39,393 bases of DNA from Candidatus Bathyarchaeota archaeon (GTDB taxonomy: Archaea > Thermoproteota > Bathyarchaeia > 40CM-2-53-6), in NCBI GenBank assembly GCA_005884195.1, contig VBBP01000062.1:1-39393 (forward strand), written 5' to 3'. Positions 27,436-35,832 of this stretch are shown here, piece after piece. The notes beneath the pieces were generated by a model, which did not search any database, was not told the origin of the DNA, and was given only the letters and a program-made list of their open reading frames with translations. Position 1 is the stretch's first letter; the number at the start of each line of letters is the position of its first letter. A program made the translations under genes and the position numbers.

Positions 27436-28794
27436 GTGCGACGTAGATCTGCAGCACTCTTCATAATTCTGATCACGGTCTCCGCTCTAGCCATTATATC
27501 CGTCCAGTATCCGAGAGTACACGCGCAGTCAACGACGAACATTGGCGTCTGGAATAATGCATGCGCTTCTTCGAACATCACGATCTCAAACGCTGCCTGC
27601 GGAACTCTAAGCGTATCTGACACGTTTACCGTGGACATCAACCTTACTGACGCGCCGCAATTCAACGCATTCGAACTTGCTCTATTCTACGATCCAACTA
27701 GTATCGCCCTCGCCTCTTTCGATGTGTCATCAGGAACAATGTTCTCTAACCCCTTCATCGCCAAATCCTACACCACCCCGCTTGGGGTTTTCAGGCTGTC
27801 CGTTGCGAATCTTGGAGGCGGGCAACTATTTTCTGGAAGCGGCACCCTCGCGCATATCACATTTCAGATCAACGGTTTAGGTGCCAGTCCCCTGGTCCTC
27901 GCGGCTGCGATGGCCGATCCGTCCCCGCGTGCAACCGGATCAGATGGGAACGGGCTTGATTGGACCAGACTAATCTCTTCCGCTTCCGGTTCGACAATTC
28001 CGGTCGAGACTTTAATGACCACTTCAGACGGCTACTTCAGAAACGTGGTTGGCCCAGGGATGCTTCCTCCGATAGCCTCCTTCACATGGTCTCCCTCAAC
28101 ACCTTTCGAACTGCAATCGGCTAGCTTTGACGGATCCGCCAGTCGCGATCCCGACAACACGCAAACTGGAAATGGGATCTCCAAGTACAACTGGGCCTTC
28201 GGCGATGGCACCCTTGGTTTCACGGGCCCCTTGCTTGATCACTTTCTGCAATACCCAGGAAACTTTTCCGTGGTGCTAACCGTCACTGATTCCGACAACA
28301 ACTTCCAAGCTATGAAGGCGCTCGTTCTTACAGTTAGCCAGACACCACAGCACAATATCGCGATAAACGCCTTGTTGCTGAACGGTAGTCCTATCGCTTC
28401 GTTGAACCCTGGAGACAAGCTGAACCTGGTAGTCACTGTTGTAAACCCGGGAACGTTTCCCGAGACATTCAATCTCAGTATTTCGTACAAGCCACCATTA
28501 ACACTGATTCCTCCGTTGTTCATCAACGAAGTAGTGCAGCCCGGAGCCAGTCATACGAGGAGATTCAACGCTACACTAGCCACTACATCTCTGGGTTTTG
28601 GAAATTACGAGGTCGATGCGCAGCTAACGGATCCCAACGTCCACCCTTCGGTTATTACGACGAAGGCTCTGTTCACCATAGTTGAACCGGTCAGCATTCC
28701 TTACCTCCCAATCGCTCTGGGGATCGTCCTTGTCATCGCGGTTCCAAGCAGTGTTCTTCTCTTGCGAAGAAGGCGAAGAGAAGACTTCGAATAA
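27436..28794 (+). CDS. Membrane-anchored cohesin-PKD-CARDB protein
   Basis: 452 residues from GTG 27436. After the signal peptide, residues 33-200 show the clearest cohesin pattern in the window: SDTFTVDINLTDAPQ, then FNAFELALFYDPTSIALASF, then GTLAHITFQINGLG. Residues 207-297 are a PKD domain (YNWAFGDGTL, FSVVLTVTDSDNN). Residues 305-414 are CARDB-like (LNPGDKLNLVVTVVNPGTFPE). A transmembrane helix at 424-443 is followed by RRRRREDFE. The order cohesin-spacer-spacer-anchor is that of an anchoring scaffoldin with one cohesin. It lies between two dockerin-tagged solute-binding protein genes, so docking of those proteins at the membrane is a natural hypothesis. CARDB-like modules also occur in the dockerin proteins at 3482 and 18176. 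Confidence 0.86.
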   Translation: MRRRSAALFIILITVSALAIISVQYPRVHAQSTTNIGVWNNACASSNITISNAACGTLSVSDTFTVDINLTDAPQFNAFELALFYDPTSIALASFDVSSGTMFSNPFIAKSYTTPLGVFRLSVANLGGGQLFSGSGTLAHITFQINGLGASPLVLAAAMADPSPRATGSDGNGLDWTRLISSASGSTIPVETLMTTSDGYFRNVVGPGMLPPIASFTWSPSTPFELQSASFDGSASRDPDNTQTGNGISKYNWAFGDGTLGFTGPLLDHFLQYPGNFSVVLTVTDSDNNFQAMKALVLTVSQTPQHNIAINALLLNGSPIASLNPGDKLNLVVTVVNPGTFPETFNLSISYKPPLTLIPPLFINEVVQPGASHTRRFNATLATTSLGFGNYEVDAQLTDPNVHPSVITTKALFTIVEPVSIPYLPIALGIVLVIAVPSSVLLLRRRRREDFE

Positions 28795-28884
28795 CTCGTC
28801 AGATTCCCCCGTCCACCTAAGGGTATCCGAAGCCACCTCGTACAAGGATAATCTTAAATGGACAGTAACCCCGGATACCCGTTC

Positions 28885-28888
28885 GAGG
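28885..28888 (+). promoter_or_regulatory. Ribosome binding site deciding ATG 28897
   Basis: gagg with 8 nt spacing precedes ATG 28897. A TATA-like stretch (ataatcttaaa, about 28847-28857) predicts an RNA start near 28878, downstream of the other in-frame ATG at 28858. Confidence 0.55.
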
Positions 28889-28896
28889 AAAAAATA

Positions 28897-31800
28897 ATGA
28901 ATATCAAGACACCAGCGATAATTCTAGTACTTGCAATAACCGCTTTAACAGCTCTTCCAGGACCATACATCAGATCGGCGCACGCCGTTCCACAAGCAGT
29001 TGTCCCGACAACCTTCTCGCCTTTCGGGCCCGCTACGGAAACCCTGATCCTACAGTACTATTCCGACTTCGGGGTTATGTTCAATTCCTTCCAGGCCGGC
29101 CAAATCGACGTTACCGACTGGCCAGCATTCCCAGCGAACGTTCTCTGTAGCACGACAAACGATCCAAACTGCTATCAAACATACCCTGACTTCTTCCTAG
29201 GCGCTCAGCAGTCCGAGTATGGAATCTTCCAGCTCGACGAGAACCACCACGTTGGCCTGTTCGGAACACCCCAGCTACAGGCGAGGGCTCTTCCCTCTGC
29301 CTCTCTGGGAGCCGTTTCATCGCCAGCAGGCTGTTCGGCAGGTTTCGCCTCGCTGACAGTCACGCTGTTCAACACTGAGACCGGGCAGATAGTCAAGGAC
29401 AGTCTAAACAACATGACCATAACTGGTCCACAGACTTTCACCACTATGGACTCTGGAGCGAAGGCAGGCACAGGTGCCAACGGCATCTATGTATTCCCAT
29501 GCACACCCACCACCATCTTGACAGGTAATTACGTAGTAAGTAACTACGAGTACCTATCATGTACACCCCAAACCCCAGCTCCCTGCACCATAACCCTGGG
29601 CAGCGGAACTGCGAACACCGTCCAGTTCAATTCGGCATGGAACAGCCCAAGCACCCAGAAACTAACCACGGGCGGCATCCAGATCCACCAGGCAATCAAC
29701 CACCTTCTGAACAAGCAGGAATACGTTGCTGCTAGGTTCGCAGGACTCGCGAAGTGCGACGACATGTTCGCACCACCGAGCCAAGGTCTGGGAACTGGTG
29801 ACTGCACCGCAGGCGACAACCAACCGCACACACTGAGCGTGCTCACCGCAGATTGTGCAGCCCATTCTTGGCTGACACTCGCCCAGTGCACCGCAGCCTA
29901 TACAGGACAATCGACACCCCAATCCTACCGTCTGAACGACACAGCCGTTCACCCAGCAGATCTCTGGTGGGCGAAACAAGGTAGCACTGTAGGCGTCATT
30001 CAGGGTTACCCAAGCGTCCAAGACATCAGAGCCGCGTGCGATTACCTAGTAGCCGCAGGCTTTGTTGTTACAGGTGGAAACTCGGCAACCGACTGCCTTA
30101 GTGTAGCCAACTCTTCTACCGGATCTCAAGCTGCATTCCCCAATGGCAGACCAGGATACGCACATCTCGTGACATCCAGCCAAGTCGTGTTCTACATCAG
30201 AACTGATCCAAATAGGAGAGGCTTCGGACAAATAATCGCCGACGGCCTTAACTACCTATTCGGCACAGCAAACAGTGGAGCAACTCTCGGAGCAGCTCCG
30301 ACAAACGTAGCATGCGCGATCAACTACGGAAGCCAATCTCTACCCAATCCACCAGGCTGCACCCCTGCCTACTACACGATCGGCGCGATTGCGGGAATAA
30401 TTTTCGGTGACGGCTTCACCCCCGACGGTTGGGGTCTGTACACCGGAGGTTACAACCTCACGCCGACACCAGACCACCTCTACGCCCTCAGACACAGCCA
30501 GTTTGCCAGCATTCAATGCGGTGGACCCGGGGCCGACTTCCCCAACAACTACGCATTCTACTGCGACCCCGAGGCAGACACCTACTCCGCAGCAGGCGAG
30601 TTCGCGCCTGTCGGACGATCCGACATGGCCCTTCTTGCCCTAGTGAAAGCAGGCATAAGAGGAACACTTGCACCAGCTGAGGACCCAGTCTACAGCAGAA
30701 TCACCCAGACAGTAGCGCTAAAGTCGTGGGATTGGCAATCGACCAACCCACTGCACTCCAGCCTTTCCAACGCAAGGGGCTTCGGCTTCCAAGCCGGCTC
30801 CAGCGGAGGCTTCTGGTCGCTGCTCAACATGCGATGCAACCCCAACTACACACCAGGTAGCGTCGCGTACGCCTGCGGTGGCGGAACTTCTGGAATAATC
30901 AGAAGAGCCGAGTCGCAGGATACAGACAACCTAAGCCCGTACCAGGCTACAACCGTATGGGACTTTGACGTCATCGACATGGTCTGGGACTCCATGCTTG
31001 CGCTCAACCCGTCAGTAGGACCAAGTGTTGGAGGCTCAGTTCACGAACAGTTCATCGACTGGATGACTACAACCCACACCTCTAACTTCAACCCCACAGA
31101 GATATGCACTGTACCCGGAGGCGCTTCGGCAATCGGATGCACGACCCAAATATGGCATTTGAGGCCTGACCTCAAATTCCACGACAATCCATCCCACTCC
31201 GTAACCGCGGCTGATGTTGTGTTCAGCATAATCTCGATGAGAGATGTTCCATCAGCCATCTTCGCCCCCAGCGTAGCGAACGTTGCTAGCGCAATTGCAC
31301 TCGACCCCAGCACTGTGCAGGTGAAACTGATCCACCAGAGTACCTTCTACGAAGGGAATATTGGTGGAGTGCCCATACTGCCCGTTAGCATATGGGGACC
31401 ACTCTGCACCGGAACCAACGGCGTCATAGGAGGACCTGGAAACCAGTGCGGCGACATCAACTACGACCCAATGGCATCAGGCAAAATGGTTGGAAGCGGC
31501 TCTTTCGTCTGCAATAACGTCAACACAGGCGTTGTCGGTGGCTCATGCAGCCAGAACGGTGACGGCAGTATCGGCACACAAGTTGTCTCCTTTGGTGGCA
31601 AGATAACGCTCCATCGGAACCACAACTACATGCGCTGTTGCACTGACGTAACCAACACTGCACTGCAGAAGCTCAGTTGGTCTGACAAGAACAACGACGG
31701 CGTCGACAACATCCTTGATGTTGCAGACATTGCATTCCACTTCGGACAGGCCGATACCTACTGGAACTCAGCCCAGAACAGTCTGGCTCCGCCCGTAGGA

Positions 31801-31956
31801 ACTGACCCAGCGAGAGTGGACATCGGAGAAGTCGCTACAGTTGCTTTCTACTTCGGCAGCGGCATCATAACACCATTCACGGTCTCCGGTCAATCAGCGC
31901 TCGTATCAACCGACCCACAGATAGATCCGTACTTCTGTCCCACATCAGGCTGCTAG
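28897..31956 (+). CDS. Second dockerin-tagged, permuted solute-binding protein
   Basis: 1019 residues, with a clean signal peptide ending SAHA and no lipobox. It is collinear with the protein at 21726. Residues 62-125 contain FQAGQIDVTDWP; residues 126-248 are an inserted beta-sandwich. Residues 259 onward (GGIQIHQAINHLLNKQEY) to about 600 (DPVYSRI) match the later half of SBP_bac_5. Residues 662-912 (IIRRAESQDTDNLSPY, then WHLRPDLKFHDN, then HNYMRC) match the earlier half. Residues 930-988 are a dockerin-like module with an intact first loop DKNNDGVDNILD and a second loop ending RVDIGE without the usual acidic ligands. It ends at DPQIDPYFCPTSGC and lacks its paralogue's beta tail. Many cysteines are shared with the paralogue (for example MRCN and YACGGG), suggesting disulfides. 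It is the nearest binding-protein gene to the importer, but a T-rich stretch separates it from dppB. Confidence 0.86.
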   Translation: MNIKTPAIILVLAITALTALPGPYIRSAHAVPQAVVPTTFSPFGPATETLILQYYSDFGVMFNSFQAGQIDVTDWPAFPANVLCSTTNDPNCYQTYPDFFLGAQQSEYGIFQLDENHHVGLFGTPQLQARALPSASLGAVSSPAGCSAGFASLTVTLFNTETGQIVKDSLNNMTITGPQTFTTMDSGAKAGTGANGIYVFPCTPTTILTGNYVVSNYEYLSCTPQTPAPCTITLGSGTANTVQFNSAWNSPSTQKLTTGGIQIHQAINHLLNKQEYVAARFAGLAKCDDMFAPPSQGLGTGDCTAGDNQPHTLSVLTADCAAHSWLTLAQCTAAYTGQSTPQSYRLNDTAVHPADLWWAKQGSTVGVIQGYPSVQDIRAACDYLVAAGFVVTGGNSATDCLSVANSSTGSQAAFPNGRPGYAHLVTSSQVVFYIRTDPNRRGFGQIIADGLNYLFGTANSGATLGAAPTNVACAINYGSQSLPNPPGCTPAYYTIGAIAGIIFGDGFTPDGWGLYTGGYNLTPTPDHLYALRHSQFASIQCGGPGADFPNNYAFYCDPEADTYSAAGEFAPVGRSDMALLALVKAGIRGTLAPAEDPVYSRITQTVALKSWDWQSTNPLHSSLSNARGFGFQAGSSGGFWSLLNMRCNPNYTPGSVAYACGGGTSGIIRRAESQDTDNLSPYQATTVWDFDVIDMVWDSMLALNPSVGPSVGGSVHEQFIDWMTTTHTSNFNPTEICTVPGGASAIGCTTQIWHLRPDLKFHDNPSHSVTAADVVFSIISMRDVPSAIFAPSVANVASAIALDPSTVQVKLIHQSTFYEGNIGGVPILPVSIWGPLCTGTNGVIGGPGNQCGDINYDPMASGKMVGSGSFVCNNVNTGVVGGSCSQNGDGSIGTQVVSFGGKITLHRNHNYMRCCTDVTNTALQKLSWSDKNNDGVDNILDVADIAFHFGQADTYWNSAQNSLAPPVGTDPARVDIGEVATVAFYFGSGIITPFTVSGQSALVSTDPQIDPYFCPTSGC

Positions 31957-31983
31957 TACCTTTAGTTCGAGATCCAAACCCCC

Positions 31984-31995
31984 TTTTCTCTTTTT
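31984..31995 (+). terminator. T-rich terminator after second binding protein
   Basis: ttttctcttttt follows a C run about 27 nt after the stop codon. It suggests that the binding-protein gene and the permease operon are separate transcripts. Confidence 0.5.
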
Positions 31996-32205
31996 AGTTT
32001 CCGGGAGCCGTAGGCATGCTTCTCCGAAGTCTACTTCGAGACGACCTGGGGTGAACTACGCTATGTGGGTCCAAGGCTAACACTTTGCCTTCCCTATTGT
32101 GAAACAATGGTGGTAAATCGGCCGGGGATCATCATTAGGTCCATTTTCCCTGAGAAATTGGTCTTGGGCCTCGGTGGAGCGGGTCAGTTGTTTACTCGGA
32201 AAGGA

Positions 32206-32235
32206 GCAAAGGAAAGGTCCTTTGCGACCTAGGTC
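32206..32235 (+). promoter_or_regulatory. Hairpin plus palindrome, candidate operator of dpp operon
   Basis: gcaaagga-aagg-tcctttgc (32206-32225) is a perfect 8-bp stem with a 4-nt loop. It is followed directly by the perfect 10-nt palindrome gacctaggtc (32226-32235), which overlaps the upstream edge of a TATA-like box, where an archaeal repressor or activator would act. Confidence 0.4.
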
Positions 32236-32308
32236 TAAAATTTCATCACCGCAAAGCTAAATTAGGATTGGGTTGAACCCTACGATTGTAGTAGGCTGAT
32301 ACATTAAC

Positions 32309-33337
32309 TTGGGATTAAGAGGCTATCTGTTTAGACGTGCGATAAACACCATTATCCTGATACTTTTCGTGATAATCCTCAACTTCTCAATATTTCAACT
32401 ACTTCCCGGAACTCAGGGAGTTATCTCGAACCTGCTTCAGAACCCTAGAATTACCGACAAGAGCATAATCGGGAAATATCAAAACCAGTTCGGTTTATGC
32501 AGCCACTTTAACCCGGCCACGAATGCTTGCACCTTGGCGACACCGTGGGAACGATTTCAAACATACTTCGTCAACATGCTCACCTTCAATTTCGGCGTAT
32601 CGTACCAGTCCGGTCATCCTATCTTCCAAGACATGATCCAGACCGGCCGCTTGTACAACACCCTAATCCTGCTTGGCGTATCTACAGTGTTTTCCTTGCT
32701 GATTGGAATATTTCTCGGCGTTTTCGTGGCCTCAAAACGCGGAACGCTTTTCGACACAGGCTGGGTCACGACATCGCTGGTCACCTATTCGCTTCCAACG
32801 TTTTGGATGGGACTATTGTTCATCCTGATATTCGCTCAGAACCTTCACTGGTTCCCACCGGGTGGCGTCATTCCGTTCACCTGGCAAACGCCGCCTCCAT
32901 TGCTTGTGTACCTCGCAGTTAGGGCACAGTACCTATTCCTTCCTGCCCTTGTTCTGACCCTGTACTTCTACGGCGGGCATCTATTACTCACCCGTGCAAC
33001 CATGCTAGAATCGCTGAGTGAGGATTACATTACCACTGCGAGGGCCAAGGGTCTCTCCGAGCGAAAAGTGCTCTTCAAACACGCCCTCAAGAATGCGTCA
33101 CTCCCAATCGTGACCAACGCTGCGCTGGCCTTCGGCGGCCTTCTAGGAGGAGCAATCATCACTGAAACAGTGTTCAACTGGGACGGGCTCGGACACTGGA
33201 TTTTCAGCGCAATAGGCTACAAAGACTTCCCTGTGATGCAAGCAATGTTCTACATCATAGCACTTTGTGTCATTGCAGCCAATTTCGTCGCGGACATACT
33301 ACTAGGAGTCCTCGATCCTCGCATAAAGTACGAGTGA
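32309..33337 (+). CDS. dppB: Peptide-type ABC transporter permease, DppB/OppB family
   Basis: 342 residues from TTG 32309, close to the usual family length. It opens LRGYLFRRAINTIILILFVI, the standard first helix. There are further hydrophobic segments at about 130-160, 165-185, 210-230 and 300-335. The EAA-type cytoplasmic loop that contacts the ATPase is at about 241-268 (TARAKGLSERKVLFKHALKN). It ends with the family-typical DILLGVLDPRIKYE. It forms half of the membrane pore of a dipeptide/oligopeptide/nickel-type importer. The next gene starts 9 nt downstream, so the two are translationally linked. The substrate cannot be read from sequence; related systems carry peptides, sugars or other small solutes. 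Confidence 0.93.
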   Translation: MGLRGYLFRRAINTIILILFVIILNFSIFQLLPGTQGVISNLLQNPRITDKSIIGKYQNQFGLCSHFNPATNACTLATPWERFQTYFVNMLTFNFGVSYQSGHPIFQDMIQTGRLYNTLILLGVSTVFSLLIGIFLGVFVASKRGTLFDTGWVTTSLVTYSLPTFWMGLLFILIFAQNLHWFPPGGVIPFTWQTPPPLLVYLAVRAQYLFLPALVLTLYFYGGHLLLTRATMLESLSEDYITTARAKGLSERKVLFKHALKNASLPIVTNAALAFGGLLGGAIITETVFNWDGLGHWIFSAIGYKDFPVMQAMFYIIALCVIAANFVADILLGVLDPRIKYE

Positions 33338-33346
33338 CAAGTACAC

Positions 33347-34756
33347 ATGTCCGACAAATCGCGAGTGCCATTCATCCTAGTTAGGCTCAAGAACTTCCTA
33401 AGACTCCTCACCAAGAGCCGCTTGGCCTTCTCCGGGATGCTCCTTCTAATCATATTCATCGTCGGCGCCGCGGCCGCTCCTATTCTGACAACCAGCTACC
33501 CTACGGAAAAGGTCGCAGCCGGGCTTGTCCCTCCGGCTTGGACCGCTTATGTCTTCGGGGCCACTAGGTACAGTCAAAACATCCAGTTCGGCGGTCTAGC
33601 CGCTTCCACGAACACGACAGGAACCGGACTGAGTCTCCAGTCAACTCTGGCTGGACCAGACGCTATTGATGTTCACGTCAATTCCACTTCAGGGGGAACA
33701 ATCCTCATTGCGAAGACTCTCAATTATCCGTATTCCGCTTCACCACTGGAATTCGAAGGCACTGTTAGCATCATCCCGACCGGCGTAAGTGCGACTCGAC
33801 CAGCCAATGCAATCGTATTCATGGAACGGAAAGATTTAGGCCAATATGGGCCTCTGTGGAACTCATCTCTAGTGACCTCTGGTCAGCAATATCATCAAGA
33901 GCTACAGTCCTTTGGTTTGGAACAAAGATTGGGATTCGTCGCCGGGACCAACCTAGGTCAGGTCATCTTCTCAGGAAAGGGAACCTACTCGCTAGTGTTG
34001 ATGCTTACTCTTCCCCAAGGTCCGTTCCAGGCCGAGTTTGTGGTGACGAAACTCACGATGAGCCTGTTCGGAAACTCTTTCGGATTGCTAGGGTCGGATG
34101 CCCAGGGTGCGGATATCTTTAGCCAGCTCCTCTACGGCGCTCGACTCTCTCTAATGGTTGGGCTGGTCGCCACGGGCATCGGCATCGGTCTGGGTCTCGT
34201 CATAGGATTAATGGCCGGCTTCTTGGGCAAAGCTGTCGATGAAATCTTGATGCGGTTCACCGATATGATGCTGGTTATTCCCAGCCTGCCATTGCTGATA
34301 GTCCTGGCCACAGTTCTTGGGTCATCTCTTTTGAACATCATCATAATCCTCGGGTTTCTTGGCTGGATGGGTTTCGCCCGCCTGGTACGGTCCCAAGTTC
34401 TTAGCCTCAGGGAGAGGCCCTTCATAGAGGCAGCGAAAGCCTCGGGCGCAGGAACAGGCTACATTCTATCGCGTCACATTTTCCCGAACATCGTGGGACT
34501 AACCTACGTCAACTTAGCACTCTCAGTTCCGGCCGCAATTGTAGGAGAAGCCGCTCTAAGCTTTTTGGGGCTAGGGGACAATAGCGCGATCACTTGGGGC
34601 AAGATGCTTGAGCTTGCCAACGAATCCCACGGCGGTCTAGCTTGGTGGTGGGTTGTCCCACCTGGCGTAGGAATAGCCTTGCTTTCCCTCGCCTTTATCC
34701 TCGTCGGCTACTCCCTGGACGAACTGTTCAATCCGCGGCTTAGAAGGCGCCGCTAG
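33347..34756 (+). CDS. dppC: ABC transporter permease DppC/OppC with added ectodomain
   Basis: 469 residues from ATG 33347, well above the roughly 280-310 usual for DppC. The first helix is at about residues 26-48. In normal DppC a short loop then leads to LGTDxxGRDxxSRxxYG; here the matching GSDAQGADIFSQLLYGARL comes only near residue 250. The roughly 190 residues between are beta-rich, with Ser/Thr/Gly and sequon-like NTT, NST and NSS. The remaining helices and the EAA loop (EAAKASGAGTGYILSRHIFP, near 361) are normal, and the end NPRLRRRR is typical. It pairs with the upstream permease. The inserted region should lie outside the cell and could contact the dockerin-tagged binding proteins or the cohesin scaffold. 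Confidence 0.92.
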   Translation: MSDKSRVPFILVRLKNFLRLLTKSRLAFSGMLLLIIFIVGAAAAPILTTSYPTEKVAAGLVPPAWTAYVFGATRYSQNIQFGGLAASTNTTGTGLSLQSTLAGPDAIDVHVNSTSGGTILIAKTLNYPYSASPLEFEGTVSIIPTGVSATRPANAIVFMERKDLGQYGPLWNSSLVTSGQQYHQELQSFGLEQRLGFVAGTNLGQVIFSGKGTYSLVLMLTLPQGPFQAEFVVTKLTMSLFGNSFGLLGSDAQGADIFSQLLYGARLSLMVGLVATGIGIGLGLVIGLMAGFLGKAVDEILMRFTDMMLVIPSLPLLIVLATVLGSSLLNIIIILGFLGWMGFARLVRSQVLSLRERPFIEAAKASGAGTGYILSRHIFPNIVGLTYVNLALSVPAAIVGEAALSFLGLGDNSAITWGKMLELANESHGGLAWWWVVPPGVGIALLSLAFILVGYSLDELFNPRLRRRR

Positions 34757-34854
34757 TCATATGCCCGCGTTGGCGCGGATTCTTCAAGAATCAACGACGC
34801 TCAATCTGCCCAAGACTTATCTTTGAGGACAAGGTACAATCCGCGTGGACCCCC

Positions 34855-34861
34855 GGGGGAG
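34855..34861 (+). promoter_or_regulatory. Ribosome binding site of dppD
   Basis: gggggag with 7 nt spacing to ATG 34869. It is strong compared with the leaderless genes, as expected for an internal operon gene separated by 112 nt from its upstream neighbour. Confidence 0.5.
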
Positions 34862-34868
34862 AAAATAG

Positions 34869-35825
34869 ATGCCAGTTCTACAGCTAGACGGCCTGACGAC
34901 AAATTATCGAACTCTCAGGGGCTGGGTCAAAGCGGCTGAAGACGTCAGCTTCTCAGTAGAGAAAGGAGAAGCTCTCGGTGTCGTCGGAGAATCCGGCTGT
35001 GGAAAGACTACTGTCGCGTTATCCATACTAAAACTTCTCCCGAGAGGCGGCCGCATCCGGCGAGGCAAAATCCTGTTCGAGGGCACGGACCTAGTTCCTA
35101 TGACTGACAAAGAGATGAGGCACATCCGATGGAAGGGAATATCCATCGTCTTTCAAGGTGCAATGAACGCTCTGAACCCAGTCTTCAAAGTCGGTGACCA
35201 GATAATCGAGGCGATTAAGACCCACGAACCGGATCTTCCCGGAGCTGACGCGAGAAAACGAGCTGAATCCTTGTTCGAGATGGTAGGCGTTGAGTCGTCC
35301 CGTCTGGATAACTATCCCCACGAGTTCAGCGGAGGCATGCGTCAGAGAGCCCTGATCGCCATGGCCCTTGCCTCAAACCCAAAACTTTTGATCGCAGACG
35401 AACCGGGAACAGCTCTCGATGTAATCGTTCAGGCTCAGGTCTTACAGTTGATGCGAGGCCTCAAGGAGAAACTCGGCCTCTCCATGATGTTGATCAGCCA
35501 CGACCTCTCGATCGTTGCCGAAGTCTGTGAGAAAGTCGCGATAATGTACGCAGGGCACGTAGTCGAATATGGAGAGATTGGCGAGATTTTCAAAGAACCT
35601 CTTCACCCATATACCCAAGGCATGCTTGGCGCATTCCCGAGCATCAAGGGCGAGAAAAAGAAACTTGTCTCGATCCCAGGGCAGCCACCGGATCTGTTGA
35701 ACCCGCCACCAGGCTGCCCATTCTCTCCCCGATGCCCCTTCGTCATGGAAATCTGCAAGACCAAATTTCCCGAAGCGAAGAGGATGGGCTCTGGCGAGCA
35801 CTACGTATCATGCTATCTGTACTGA
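34869..35825 (+). CDS. dppD: Peptide-type ABC transporter ATPase, DppD/OppD family
   Basis: 318 residues. Walker A GESGCGKTT near residue 40, Q-loop FQG near 96, signature FSGGMRQRA near 154, Walker B LLIADEPGTALD near 174 and H-loop ISHD near 209 are all present. The C-terminal oligopeptide-transporter extension is complete (HPYTQGMLGAFPSI), including the Cys motif C-X5-C-X6-C-X18-C, which in some DppD proteins binds an iron-sulfur cluster. The protein energises import on the cytoplasmic face with its partner at 35833. Its stop overlaps the ribosome binding site of the next gene. Confidence 0.95.
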   Translation: MPVLQLDGLTTNYRTLRGWVKAAEDVSFSVEKGEALGVVGESGCGKTTVALSILKLLPRGGRIRRGKILFEGTDLVPMTDKEMRHIRWKGISIVFQGAMNALNPVFKVGDQIIEAIKTHEPDLPGADARKRAESLFEMVGVESSRLDNYPHEFSGGMRQRALIAMALASNPKLLIADEPGTALDVIVQAQVLQLMRGLKEKLGLSMMLISHDLSIVAEVCEKVAIMYAGHVVEYGEIGEIFKEPLHPYTQGMLGAFPSIKGEKKKLVSIPGQPPDLLNPPPGCPFSPRCPFVMEICKTKFPEAKRMGSGEHYVSCYLY

Positions 35826-35827
35826 GG
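35824..35827 (+). promoter_or_regulatory. Ribosome binding site of dppF overlapping dppD stop
   Basis: gagg overlaps the TGA of dppD (35823-35825) and lies 5 nt before ATG 35833, indicating coupled translation. Confidence 0.5.
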
Positions 35828-35832
35828 ACTGA

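Larger units (their letters stand above)
31957..32308. other. Regulatory intergenic region before the transporter
   Basis: 352 nt without a gene. From left to right it holds a T-rich terminator, a perfect hairpin, a 10-nt palindrome abutting a TATA-like ctaaaattt (32235-32243), and a second TATA-like gctaaattag (32256-32265) about 44-53 nt before the TTG of dppB. gggttgaaccc at 32270-32280 is a short inverted repeat, not a tRNA arm. Confidence 0.5.

Noticed and set aside
3482..31956. A true cellulosome
   Set aside because: None of the dockerin proteins shows a glycoside hydrolase, carbohydrate esterase or lyase catalytic domain, and each scaffold has only one cohesin in view.
21726..31956. 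Lipoprotein anchoring of the binding proteins
   Set aside because: No cysteine is positioned as a lipobox after either signal peptide; the ends look like ordinary signal peptidase sites.
32270..32280. gggttgaaccc as a tRNA T-arm
   Set aside because: No acceptor, anticodon or D arm surrounds it; it is just a short inverted repeat near the promoter.
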